Under the pieces are notes generated by a model that did not search any database, was not told the origin of the DNA, and saw nothing but the letters and a program-made list of their open reading frames with translations. The position numbers and the translations under genes were made by a program. A stretch of 39,814 nt of DNA from Clostridiaceae bacterium (GTDB lineage Bacteria > Bacillota > Clostridia > DSM-8532): NCBI GenBank assembly GCA_012520855.1, contig JAAYNO010000029.1, positions 1 to 39,814 on the forward strand, written 5' to 3'. Below are positions 1-8,799 of this stretch, piece by piece. Position 1 is the first letter of the stretch. Each line of letters starts with the position of its first letter.

Positions 1-24
1 ATCAACTATCAGTATACTTGCCAT
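1..24 (-). CDS. cheY: Response regulator, CheY-like (5' end only, runs off left edge)
   Basis: Reverse complement of 1-24 reads MASILIVD, a typical CheY/receiver N-terminus, preceded by a GGGAGAGG RBS; position downstream of fliY fits clostridial flagellar operons. Only 8 codons visible. Confidence 0.6.
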
Positions 25-63
25 ATGTCCAATCCTCTCCCTGTAAAAATTCAGTATATTTAA

Positions 64-93
64 ACTATACCACTTTGATTCAATTAATATCAA
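64..93 (-). promoter_or_regulatory. Candidate sigma-A-type promoter for cheY-like gene (TTGATA-N18-TATAGT)
   Basis: Minus strand: -35 TTGATA (88-93), 18-nt spacer, -10 TATAGT (64-69), followed by the cheY-like RBS/start. Confidence 0.4.
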
Positions 94-107
94 TTATAAT
101 TGATATT
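86..107. repeat. 22-nt perfect palindrome AATATCAATTATAATTGATATT
   Basis: Read directly; overlaps the candidate cheY -35 hexamer. Confidence 0.8.
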
Positions 108-133
108 CGGACAAAATAAAAGTCTTTTCAACA

Positions 134-1342
134 TTAAAGTCTTTTTGATGGATGAATTATGTCTGTTATTCTTACGCCAAAGCTTTCGTCAATCACCACG
201 ACCTCACCTTTGGCAATTGATTTGCCATTGACAAGTATATCAACAGGCTCGCCGGCAAGCTTGTCCAGCTCAATGATCGAACCTTGTCCGAATTCAAGAA
301 TTTCTCGGATTTTCTTTGACGTCCTGCCAAGCTCAACTGTTATTTGTAAAGGTACATCCATTAAAAGCCCAATATTCTTCCTGTCAAACTCAATCATGCC
401 TTCGTCAAAAGATTGGAATTGTAAAGGCTGGACATTAACAGGGTTCTGATTGATGTTAGGCGACATCTGATACTGCGGCATGGCAGGATACCCATAAGGT
501 CCATAGGGCTCCTGCATCGTTGGTGCCTGCTGGGGTGGGATCTGCTGCGGCATTTGATGCGTTTGCTGGGGTGGTTCGGCAGAAGTCTTAGCAGTATGCG
601 CGGGACTGTGCACCGGTGGCGGAGTTGCCAAAGGCTCCTTCGGTTGGTTATGTTCAAGTAGATTCCGTACCATTTCCTTTGCAAATGAAATAGGTAAGAT
701 CTGCATTATTTCACTGTCTATCAAATCTCCTACCTTAAGAGAAAAGAGGATAATAACGATATTTGAATTCTTATCGATACGAATATTTTCCACGTCGTTG
801 CCAGAGCTTACTAACGAAGGCTCCGGCGGTGAAATATCTACGCGTTTTTCAAACATGGATGACAGGGAAGTTGATGATGACCCCACCATTTGGTTCATTG
901 CTTCACTGATGGCACTCAGGTGGAGTTCATTAAGCTCTCCTTGAATATTCCCAAAACCATCCCCGCCCATCATCAGATCGGTGATTATTTTAGTGTCCTC
1001 TTCCTTTATTATTAAAAGGTTATATCCTTTTAATCCTTCAGTATACTGAACCTTCACCGCGATATATGGCTTTGCAAACATCTTTAAGACTTCATCCCAT
1101 GTGGTTTCTTCTACTCTGGGCGTCGTTATGCTGACCTTCTGCCCCAACAGTGCGTATAATGTGGTTGCGGAGGTTCCCATGCAAATATTTCCGATTTCTC
1201 CCAATGCATCTTTTTCTTCAGAATTCAATAGCTCAATCTTAGGAGCTTTCTCCTCGGTACTTTCCGATGCCTGGGGTTCCTCTTCAAGACCTGAACCACT
1301 TAAAAGGGCATCTATTTCAGCCTGAGATAACATATCTCCCAT
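134..1342 (-). CDS. fliY: Flagellar motor switch phosphatase FliY
   Basis: N-terminal CheY-binding LSQAEIDALL motif, two CheC-type active-site motifs, P/Q-rich linker, C-terminal FliN/SpoA domain (LQITVELGRTSKKIREILEFGQGSIIELDKLAGEPVDILVNG). Confidence 0.95.
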   Translation of the reverse strand: MGDMLSQAEIDALLSGSGLEEEPQASESTEEKAPKIELLNSEEKDALGEIGNICMGTSATTLYALLGQKVSITTPRVEETTWDEVLKMFAKPYIAVKVQYTEGLKGYNLLIIKEEDTKIITDLMMGGDGFGNIQGELNELHLSAISEAMNQMVGSSSTSLSSMFEKRVDISPPEPSLVSSGNDVENIRIDKNSNIVIILFSLKVGDLIDSEIMQILPISFAKEMVRNLLEHNQPKEPLATPPPVHSPAHTAKTSAEPPQQTHQMPQQIPPQQAPTMQEPYGPYGYPAMPQYQMSPNINQNPVNVQPLQFQSFDEGMIEFDRKNIGLLMDVPLQITVELGRTSKKIREILEFGQGSIIELDKLAGEPVDILVNGKSIAKGEVVVIDESFGVRITDIIHPSKRL

Positions 1343-1343
1343 C

Positions 1344-2330
1344 CTAGTACTCCTCCTCCCGGATCACATCGGTTATCTTAACAGCAGCCTTCTTATTCCG
1401 TGCTCCTGGTTTACCTAAGAATTTAACCATGTTTCCAACTATTATTTCAATCTTTCCATTTACATCGGTATCCAAGGACAATACATCGCCCTGCTGCAGC
1501 ATTAAAAAATCATTCACCGTAATGGTGGCCCTTCCTAATACTGCTGATATCGGAATCTTGCTTTCTTCTACCTTCGTTTCAATAGCCTTGCGGCTTTCTT
1601 CGGTCGAGCCGTGCTCTATCAATGAAAACCATAACTTTGTTGATAGTTTGTTCATCACCGGTTCAACAGTCATGTGAGGTATGCATATATTCAACAAACC
1701 TTCCACTTCACCAATTTTTGCCGTGAAGGTCACAAGCACGACCATTTCGTTTGGCGACATAAGCTGTGCGAACTGAGCATTTGTTTCTATTCTGTCCAGG
1801 GATGGACGAATCGTCGTAACATTCTCCCATGGATCTTGCATCAGACCCAGCATCTGTGATATCAGCCGCATCAATATCGCCAGCTCAATTTCTGTAAAGC
1901 CACGCATTTTATCCATTGTAAAGCCTCTTCCGCCTAATATCCTGTCTATAAGCGAATATGCTATTGACGGGTTTATTTCCATGATTATGGATCCTGGCAG
2001 AGGGCTGAAATTTATTATTCCGAGTACCGCCGGATTGGCGATCGAATTCGTAAATTCTGAATACTGCAACGCTTGTACAGTCTGAACATCCACCTGCACC
2101 AAAGTTCTCAAATAACCCGAAAGAAAATTAGTCAAAAGTCTGGCATAGTTTTCGTTGATTATCTGTATAGTACGGATATGATCCTTGGCAAATTTGCTCG
2201 GCCGGCGGAAATCATGATTGCGTATCTTTTTTTCGGATGATTCCTTATTGAACTCCTTGACATCGAGTTCGCCAGTATTAAGCTGCTGCAGCAACCTGTC
2301 TATTTCATTTTGGGAAAGTATGTCGCCCAC
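1344..2330 (-). CDS. fliM: Flagellar motor switch protein FliM
   Basis: MGDILSQNEIDRLLQQL N-terminus; HDFRRPSKFAKDHIRTIQIINENYARLL; C-terminal SpoA domain. Confidence 0.96.
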   Translation of the reverse strand: MGDILSQNEIDRLLQQLNTGELDVKEFNKESSEKKIRNHDFRRPSKFAKDHIRTIQIINENYARLLTNFLSGYLRTLVQVDVQTVQALQYSEFTNSIANPAVLGIINFSPLPGSIIMEINPSIAYSLIDRILGGRGFTMDKMRGFTEIELAILMRLISQMLGLMQDPWENVTTIRPSLDRIETNAQFAQLMSPNEMVVLVTFTAKIGEVEGLLNICIPHMTVEPVMNKLSTKLWFSLIEHGSTEESRKAIETKVEESKIPISAVLGRATITVNDFLMLQQGDVLSLDTDVNGKIEIIVGNMVKFLGKPGARNKKAAVKITDVIREEEY

Positions 2331-2346
2331 ATGATTCCCCCCTTTG

Positions 2347-2868
2347 TTACTGCTTCATCCACTTCACGATCACAACATCGATAATTATCAATTCTTCTGA
2401 ATCCTTGCTTACTATTTCGTTAAAAGCATCTTTTAATGCCTTTCTGGCTTCCTCCATGGCATTATTCTCGCTTAGTTCTTCAAAGCTCTTACTCAAAAAA
2501 TATTTAATAGTAGCTTGTTTAAGCAGACTATCGTTTTTTTCCAGCAATTCCTTCCTTTTCTCAAGCTTTCTGTTTTTTTTGCCTCCATCATATATAATTG
2601 AGACTGATGTCATAAGAAAGCTGTTAGGATGATCTTCCGAAGCCTTAATATTGAATATCCCTTCTCCCGATTCTTCAGAATACAATTTATACTCAGCTTG
2701 CTCATCCTGAGGTACGGCACGTTCAACCTTTTCGATTTCTTCACCTTCTTCAGGCTTTGCTTTAGCGCCGTTAAACGCGGTAAATATGAATATGACCATG
2801 ACCGCCAGTGCCAACGTAAGAACGGCGATAATGGAAAGCAATATGGTGTATAATGTCTTTCCCTGCAA
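2347..2868 (-). CDS. fliL: Flagellar basal body-associated protein FliL
   Basis: Single N-terminal TM, FliL-like C-terminal region, position between flbD and fliM. Confidence 0.85.
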   Translation of the reverse strand: MQGKTLYTILLSIIAVLTLALAVMVIFIFTAFNGAKAKPEEGEEIEKVERAVPQDEQAEYKLYSEESGEGIFNIKASEDHPNSFLMTSVSIIYDGGKKNRKLEKRKELLEKNDSLLKQATIKYFLSKSFEELSENNAMEEARKALKDAFNEIVSKDSEELIIIDVVIVKWMKQ

Positions 2869-2900
2869 AGTATTACACTCCTTTAACGATAGACTCTATG

Positions 2901-3125
2901 TCATTTATCGTCATTTATTGAGGATGTATTAAATGTTCTGTTAAGAATAAAAGTTTTCTGCTTATATTCTATTACCCTGTTTACTATATCTTCAATCTTT
3001 TCAGCCACAATGTATTTCTTACCGTTTGTAAGTGTTATGACCGTATCGGGTGTGGCTTCAACGGTTTCTATCCAGTCGGCATTGATAATCAACTGGGTAT
3101 TGTTGATACGTGTTACTTTGATCAT
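2901..3125 (-). CDS. flbD: Flagellar FlbD family protein
   Basis: MIKVTRINNTQLIINADWIETVEATPDTVITLTNGKKYIVAEKIEDIVNRVIEYK; ATG at 3125 preceded by AAGGAGG, so the ORF-track start at 3173 is too long. Confidence 0.9.
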   Translation of the reverse strand: MIKVTRINNTQLIINADWIETVEATPDTVITLTNGKKYIVAEKIEDIVNRVIEYKQKTFILNRTFNTSSINDDK

Positions 3126-3140
3126 GGATATGGCCTCCTT

Positions 3141-3199
3141 AAAAAAAGTAAGTGGGACAGTCTTCCTGCTCATAATAGAAAGTCAAAAGACTGCCCCAC
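3141..3199 (-). terminator. Intra-operon terminator/attenuator-like hairpin between flgE and flbD
   Basis: Minus-strand RNA: GUGGGGCAGUCUU (3199-3187) pairs with AAGACUGUCCCAC (3164-3152), 13 bp with one G-U, followed by UUACUUUUUUU just before the flbD RBS. Confidence 0.6.
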
Positions 3200-3205
3200 G
3201 ATCTA

Positions 3206-4660
3206 TTATCGTTTAATATTGGAAAGTTCTTGGAGTATTTCGTCCGAGGTGGTCATAACTCTGCTGTTGGCCTGGAAGCCTCTTTGGGTGATGATCATTT
3301 CGGTAAACTGCTTTGCAAGATCCACATTTGACATCTCCAGAGTACCCGGGATCAGAACCCCTGCCCCGTCTTTACCGGGCTGTGCGGCTATTTTGAAATC
3401 ACCGGAGTTGGTAGTCTGAGCAAACTGGTTCGATCCGACTTTCTGGAGACCTGCGGGATTCTCGAAGGTTGCCAGCGCTATCTGGCCAAGGGGCTGCTGT
3501 CTGCCGTTGTCGTAAACTCCTGTGATCACCCCGTCACCGCCTATGCTGAATGTAACCAGTGTTCCGGGAGGATAACCATCAACACGGGTAGTCTTGACCG
3601 AAGAATCGTCGGCATACATGGAAAGCTGCTCCATATTCAGTTCAAATTCAAAGGAACTGGCTCCTGTTTCAAGATGCGGCTGTATTATTATAGTAGGCTT
3701 ATAATTGAAATTAGCCGTATCACTCGTAATAAGTTTTCCTGTGGAGTCGAATTTGATAAAGCCGCTTGCTCCCTCTGCCGTCGAATTGGTTCCTCCGTCC
3801 ACTACATAGTACCATGACGTTTCAATAGGAGTGGTGTCACCCGAGCTGGTCGGTCCCTGGGTAAAGTTTTTCCATAGCTTGAGATTAAGCTTGTACTCAT
3901 TGCCCAGTTCATCGTATACATTTATCGGAACTGTATAATGAGGAGCTATGTTATCAGTATCAGGTCCTTCGTCTGGTATGCCGTCACCGTTATCATCAAA
4001 AGCAAGGTTTTGCATCCAGCCGCCTGCGGGAGGAGTACCAGTATTTGTCGGAGCAGATGATGTTCCTCCAATCGGTTTTTCAGTGGCATCCAGATTCCCG
4101 CTTAGAACAGCTTCGGTAGTTACTCTTGCCGCAATGATCCGCTTGTTGCCTTTATAAACGTCTTCATACAGATTAATTGCCATTAATGGCTCCTGAGTAT
4201 CAAACTCGTAGCCGTTATCCCCGTAAACATAATCCATCCAGCCATAAACATTCTGTCCTGTTGCCGTAACCAGGTTACCCTGCTTGTCGATTGTAAAATT
4301 GCCTGCTCTGGTAAAGTTATAGGCTCCTTCGTTACCCTGTCTTACAATGAAAAATCCTTCACCCTCTATAGACAGGTCTGTTGGGCTTTCTGTTCTTTGT
4401 ACGCTTCCGCGTCCCATTTGAATATCTATTGCATCAACATTCATACCAAGACCTATCTGCATGGGGTTCGTACCTCCGCGGCCCGACAATGCATCTGGCG
4501 AGCTTGCTGATGACAGGGTCTGTGAGAAAATTTCCTGAAATGTAGCACGGCTTGCTTTGAAACCGACCGTATTAACGTTGGCAATATTGTTACCAATAAC
4601 GTCCATACGGGTTTGATGAGCCTTCAAGCCTGAAACGCTTGAAAACATAGACATCATCAT
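3206..4660 (-). CDS. flgE: Flagellar hook protein FlgE
   Basis: MFSSVSGLKAHQTRMDVIGNNIANVNTVGFKASRATFQEIFSQT; C-terminal DLAKQFTEMIITQRGFQANSRVMTTSDEILQELSNIKR. Confidence 0.97.
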   Translation of the reverse strand: MMMSMFSSVSGLKAHQTRMDVIGNNIANVNTVGFKASRATFQEIFSQTLSSASSPDALSGRGGTNPMQIGLGMNVDAIDIQMGRGSVQRTESPTDLSIEGEGFFIVRQGNEGAYNFTRAGNFTIDKQGNLVTATGQNVYGWMDYVYGDNGYEFDTQEPLMAINLYEDVYKGNKRIIAARVTTEAVLSGNLDATEKPIGGTSSAPTNTGTPPAGGWMQNLAFDDNGDGIPDEGPDTDNIAPHYTVPINVYDELGNEYKLNLKLWKNFTQGPTSSGDTTPIETSWYYVVDGGTNSTAEGASGFIKFDSTGKLITSDTANFNYKPTIIIQPHLETGASSFEFELNMEQLSMYADDSSVKTTRVDGYPPGTLVTFSIGGDGVITGVYDNGRQQPLGQIALATFENPAGLQKVGSNQFAQTTNSGDFKIAAQPGKDGAGVLIPGTLEMSNVDLAKQFTEMIITQRGFQANSRVMTTSDEILQELSNIKR

Positions 4661-4681
4661 AATAAATCAACCTCCTGAAAG

Positions 4682-4740
4682 TCTTACGTTCCTTCTGTCA
4701 TTCGGGAACGTTCAGCCTCCCATTGGGTCCGGCTGAAATT
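4682..4740 (-). other. Tandem hairpins in flgE leader
   Basis: Minus RNA: UUCAGCC..GGCUGAA (inner CCC-AAU-GGG) followed by ACGUUCC..GGAACGU, then the CAGGAGG RBS of flgE. Confidence 0.5.
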
Positions 4741-4793
4741 CGACTGGGTTTATTTTGTTTAATATTCTGTTTATTCTGTTTGTTTGCGAGCTG

Positions 4794-5180
4794 TCAGGCA
4801 AATACCGCACCATCAATATTTGTAAAAACATTTTCCTTGAGCTCATTTTGGTTGACTGCGGTTATTACTGTTCTCGCGTTGACATTCACCACAAATGCCA
4901 CACCATCCATCACGACCAGGGTATCCCTGACTCCTTTTTCCGAAGCTTTATCAACTGCGTTTTTCAGCCGCTCTACCCGATTTTCATCCAGATTGATGTT
5001 ACGGGCTTCCAAACGCATCATCGCATGCTTCGACATTTTTACGTCCCTGGCTTCCTGAAGCTTCTGATTCAGTATCGAGGAAAAATCATCCCCCGTATTC
5101 CGAATCTCTTTTCCGGGTATCGGTTTTCTGGTTTCGACAATCTGATGAATGCTTTGGATGGGACGATTATAAATATTCAT
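4794..5180 (-). CDS. Flagellar operon protein of the TIGR02530 type
   Basis: MRLEARNINLDENRVERLKNAVDKASEKGVRDTLVVMDGVAFVVNVNARTVITAVNQNELKENVFTNIDGAVF; position between flgD and flgE. Confidence 0.88.
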   Translation of the reverse strand: MNIYNRPIQSIHQIVETRKPIPGKEIRNTGDDFSSILNQKLQEARDVKMSKHAMMRLEARNINLDENRVERLKNAVDKASEKGVRDTLVVMDGVAFVVNVNARTVITAVNQNELKENVFTNIDGAVFA

Positions 5181-5210
5181 AATAAACCTCCATTCAACAC
5201 TTTAAGCTTT

Positions 5211-5236
5211 ACAGCCAGAAACTTTTTTCAGGCTGT
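5211..5236 (-). other. Hairpin in flgD-TIGR02530 spacer
   Basis: acagcc-a-gaaa-cttt-tttc-a-ggctgt: 10 bp stem with one symmetric mismatch. Confidence 0.5.
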
Positions 5237-5244
5237 CCTTCTCA

Positions 5245-6201
5245 TCAGACTGTTCCTGCATCATCCGATTCCTCAGGATTTGCTTCTTCCGGATCTTCAA
5301 TAGTCTCGTTCCCGGTCTGGTTCAATTTCTGCAGTTCCTTGAGTATGGCATTCAAAAGCATCTGTTCGGTAGATAAAAGATCTATTCCTCGCATTGAGTA
5401 AATGCTGCCGGCCGGAACCTTAACATTGTCAAGCAATAGTCTAAGCTCACCATCCGGACCTTCATACCCGGCTCTGAGAATACCAATGACGGAGTATTTT
5501 TCTCCTGTAAGCTCATCTTTGAACCTAACGGGTATTTCATGACCAATCATTCCTTCGATAAACTCCTCTTCACTTTCAAAGGCACCGATATCCAGATTGT
5601 ATGGCTTGATCTCAACCTCATCCAGCATTGCATATACCCCGCCGGTTTCTTTTATGACCGACGAGATTATTCCTTCAATGGTGCTTCCTTTTCCGGAAGA
5701 ATCAATAAGTCTGGCCTTTGCAAGCAATCCGATTATAGCGCTGAAGTCAGTTACATCTTCGCCTGAGCCTATTTTTTCGTCGGAAACATATGTGATCTTG
5801 TCAATAGGAACATCATCATCACCTACGACAACATGAACCTGTCCGTTCAATACACGAACTGATTCCACCTTGCCGCTGACAAATTTTATGTCTCCTGATT
5901 CGTCCGTTATCTCTCCCGAAACATATTTCCCCATCATGGCAAAACCGGCTGTATACGAGAAAGAGCGATTTAAATTCTGCATCTGCTCAAGTGCGCTGAA
6001 CTGAGCCATCTGAGCAATAAAATCAGTGTCGGAGGCCGGGTTCAAGGGATCCTGGTTCTGGACCTGGGTTATCAAAAGCTTTAAAAAATCATCTTTCCCA
6101 AGCTCCCCGGTATTACGGGTCGAGGCTGAAGATTTTGACTGTTCTTCGATGATCTGCTCTATTGTTTTCTGTGTAGTACTCACACCCGTTGTGCTTTCCA
6201 T
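5245..6201 (-). CDS. flgD: Flagellar hook assembly protein FlgD
   Basis: GELGKDDFLKLLITQVQNQDPLNPASDTDFIAQMAQFSALEQMQNLNRS signature; start at 6201 (MESTTG) fits the GGAAG RBS; the ORF track starts at 6231. Confidence 0.93.
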   Translation of the reverse strand: MESTTGVSTTQKTIEQIIEEQSKSSASTRNTGELGKDDFLKLLITQVQNQDPLNPASDTDFIAQMAQFSALEQMQNLNRSFSYTAGFAMMGKYVSGEITDESGDIKFVSGKVESVRVLNGQVHVVVGDDDVPIDKITYVSDEKIGSGEDVTDFSAIIGLLAKARLIDSSGKGSTIEGIISSVIKETGGVYAMLDEVEIKPYNLDIGAFESEEEFIEGMIGHEIPVRFKDELTGEKYSVIGILRAGYEGPDGELRLLLDNVKVPAGSIYSMRGIDLLSTEQMLLNAILKELQKLNQTGNETIEDPEEANPEESDDAGTV

Positions 6202-6240
6202 ATTCATCACTTCCTTTCTCTGGATAATCATTCCGGGTTC

Positions 6241-7752
6241 TTAAGCAGTTAAGTTGATTTTAGAGCTTTGGGCGTAATATTCCCTCTCGATTTTTGCCCT
6301 TAGGTCCGGTATATCGCTTATAGCAGATTTCATTTCGTTTCTGCTGGCTGTACCTGCTATGTTCTTGCCTCCAGGACCTGACTCTTCTTTTGTCCGGTTT
6401 TCTCCGTGATCGTTCCCTACAGAAACACTGAGGCTTTGAACTGAAAAACCGTTCTTTTCGAGAGCGTCTTTCAGTAATTGCATATTGCTCTCCAGAATTC
6501 CCTTGACCTGCTCATTTTCTGCCGTAATTCTTGCCAGGATCTCGCCCCGTTCATGGATTATCTTCAGAGAAAGTTTGCCCAGGCTATCCGGTTTCAGCTG
6601 CATCTCCATCTCTTGCTTGTTTTCTCCGGCCATCAGTTTGACCTTCATCATAACCTGATTGGTGATGGTTTGCTCAAGAGGCCTTCCAGACAGGATAATG
6701 GGTGTTTTCCCGATATGTGGAGATCCCTTCACCGTCTCGGCTGCAGTCTGATTATTGGGAATAACGAATTTTTCAAAGTCTTCTCCATTGTCTTTATTGA
6801 TCACCGGGCTGTCAGGACTTTGCTCTGATACTTCTGCTTTTGCTTTGCTATCCCTTGAGTCTGTTTGTGATTTTGACTCATTCTCATCAATCCCGTCCTT
6901 CACCGGCTCCTGGTGAGGACCTTTAAGCACTGTTGACTCAATGGTGTGTTCTTCGGGATCCTTAGGAAGAGTTTCTCTAAGCTTTGATACTTGTTCTTTG
7001 AGCTTTTGAATCAGTTGTCCGCATTTGGCCTTAAGGTCTTTGATAATTTCGGCATGTGCTGGTTCTTTTGCCTTTTCAACTTCTGCTGTTAAGTCTAAAA
7101 CGATCTCTTTTTCCTCATTGCCGCTAAGCCTTTCAATGAGACTGCGGATTTTTTCAACCAATTCATTGACTTCAGGGCTATTAATACCCTCGTTCAGTTC
7201 ATTTGCTAATTTCTTAAGCTTTTCGATATTGCCTTCTACAAGAGCCATCAAAAGTTCCATAGGTGAAACTGACTGGGATTCCGGGGAAATGGCCGCTTCT
7301 GGTTCGGTGCCCGTAAAGTCTCGGTCAGTTGGAGTATCGATCGTCTCCAGTCTTGCCATAAGCTCTTCCAGAAGTAGAATCATTGCTTCAAGAGTGTTTA
7401 TTTCTTCTTCTAATTCCTTTTTTGATTTGTCCTCTTTAGCAGCAGTTCTTTCAACTTCCCCTGAAACTTTGATCTCTTCGTTTTCCACAGCCTTCGAACC
7501 AGAAGTTTTTGCTTCAGCATCATTCTTAGTGTTTTGAATCTCCCTGGTTTCATCCTTGATCGTGCTGGCTCTCGTCTTCACAGGTTCGTTCCTTTGGGCG
7601 GATACTGTTCTGTTGTTTCTTGCTGCGATCCTTTCACTTAACATGTTCATAAAAGTATCATCGTTTAAAGGGATCCCATGGGTTGTGTTCTTCTGTAATG
7701 CGCCCATAAACATGGGGACTGAAAATTCAGCGCTTATCACGCTATTTTGCAT
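6241..7752 (-). CDS. fliK: Flagellar hook-length control protein FliK
   Basis: C-terminal Flg_hook domain MQLKPDSLGKLSLKIIHERGEILARITAENEQVKGILESNMQLLKDALEKNGFSVQSLSVSVG; low-complexity charged N-terminus. Confidence 0.9.
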   Translation of the reverse strand: MQNSVISAEFSVPMFMGALQKNTTHGIPLNDDTFMNMLSERIAARNNRTVSAQRNEPVKTRASTIKDETREIQNTKNDAEAKTSGSKAVENEEIKVSGEVERTAAKEDKSKKELEEEINTLEAMILLLEELMARLETIDTPTDRDFTGTEPEAAISPESQSVSPMELLMALVEGNIEKLKKLANELNEGINSPEVNELVEKIRSLIERLSGNEEKEIVLDLTAEVEKAKEPAHAEIIKDLKAKCGQLIQKLKEQVSKLRETLPKDPEEHTIESTVLKGPHQEPVKDGIDENESKSQTDSRDSKAKAEVSEQSPDSPVINKDNGEDFEKFVIPNNQTAAETVKGSPHIGKTPIILSGRPLEQTITNQVMMKVKLMAGENKQEMEMQLKPDSLGKLSLKIIHERGEILARITAENEQVKGILESNMQLLKDALEKNGFSVQSLSVSVGNDHGENRTKEESGPGGKNIAGTASRNEMKSAISDIPDLRAKIEREYYAQSSKINLTA

Positions 7753-7792
7753 CTATCTTTCACCTCCTTCCACATATATGGATATATCGCTA

Positions 7793-7811
7793 TTACGGCA
7801 CTTTGCCGTAA
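7793..7811 (-). other. Hairpin in motE-fliK spacer
   Basis: ttacggc-acttt-gccgtaa, 7 bp perfect stem. Confidence 0.45.
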
Positions 7812-7837
7812 ATCACGCAAAATCAGTTTGCAGATTG

Positions 7838-8656
7838 TCAAAGATCAGCTTTCCGTGCAGCGAGCATACTTACTATCTCAGCAGCTACTTTGGCATCCAT
7901 GCTTTCAAGTATCTGTGCAAATGCGTCGGCTTTCAGCCCTTCGATAATATCCAATGCCGCTTCACTGTCACTGTTGAATAATTCTGTCAAAACCCCTGCG
8001 GCTCTCCTCGGCTCCATTCCAGCGAAGGGTTTGGCCAGTTTGACCATCTCATCATCTATTACAGTTTTTTCGATTATTTCTTTATAAATTGCTGCTGCTG
8101 TTGCTTTATCCACCTTCTCGAAATACTGTCTGAACCCTTCCTTATCACCGGTGGCGACTATTTCAGAGAAAGCTTCCTTATCGGCCTGTAAAGCTTCCTG
8201 TTCCATTTTTATGGATTCAAGGACTGCCTGATTTTCTTTCAGCTTTGCTTCAGCATCTTCTGCCGACAGGTTTTCCTGCTCCATTCTCGCAATTTCTTGA
8301 TTGGCAATTTCCAAACTCTCGTTAAGACTCCTTACTTTAGCACGATACTCTTCATATTTTTTTAAAAGCTCTTTTGGGGTAAGATATTTCGGATCATCGG
8401 GATCATGAGCTTCAGGCTCTTTCGGAAGAGCTATCTTCAGTATGGGATGATTTTTTACCCAGGGTCTGACAGTATCTGCAAAACCGTTAATATTGTTTTT
8501 TGCAAAAAAATAAAAAACCCCGAAGGAGACCACAGCGACAACCAATAATGCTATTAATACCACAAGGATAGAATGAAGTAAGCCTGCCGGCTTTTCTGGC
8601 TGGTCGCTTTTTACAGGTTCCGGGGTGTTTTCCGCTTGTCTTTGCTTTTCTGCCAT
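7838..8656 (-). CDS. MotE/YlxF-like flagellar protein (TM, coiled coil, MgtE_N-like C-terminus)
   Basis: N-terminal TM, coiled coil, MEPRRAAGVLTELFNSDSEAALDIIEGLKADAFAQILESMDAKVAAEIVSMLA; between fliJ and fliK. Confidence 0.8.
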   Translation of the reverse strand: MAEKQRQAENTPEPVKSDQPEKPAGLLHSILVVLIALLVVAVVSFGVFYFFAKNNINGFADTVRPWVKNHPILKIALPKEPEAHDPDDPKYLTPKELLKKYEEYRAKVRSLNESLEIANQEIARMEQENLSAEDAEAKLKENQAVLESIKMEQEALQADKEAFSEIVATGDKEGFRQYFEKVDKATAAAIYKEIIEKTVIDDEMVKLAKPFAGMEPRRAAGVLTELFNSDSEAALDIIEGLKADAFAQILESMDAKVAAEIVSMLAARKADL

Positions 8657-8720
8657 GAATAATCTCCTTAACCGGTTTTATCCACTTTAGCAGCTTCTTC
8701 ATAACGACATCACCCGTCAC

Positions 8721-8784
8721 CGAAATCAAAGATTTCGAACGGGGTCCCGAGCCGTTGAAACCCGTGGCGGAGGATATAGCCACG
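8721..8784 (-). other. Structured, possibly two-state leader before motE-like gene
   Basis: Minus RNA: CGUGGC/GCCACG stem; GGUUUCAACGG/CCGUU(C)GAAAUC stem; alternative CGAAAUC-UUU-GAUUUCG stem reusing GAAAUC. Confidence 0.45.
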
Positions 8785-8799
8785 CCTGAGATATTAATC

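Noticed and set aside
4755-5303. 182-aa plus-strand ORF
   Set aside because: Antisense to the TIGR02530-like gene and the flgD 3' end; shadow ORF.
7025-7537. 170-aa plus-strand ORF rich in Ser
   Set aside because: Antisense to fliK's Glu/Lys-rich region; composition is an artefact of reverse-complement codons.
8487-8783. 98-aa minus-strand ORF spanning the fliJ-motE spacer
   Set aside because: Runs out of frame into the start of the motE-like gene and has no family resemblance; the spacer is better explained as structured RNA.
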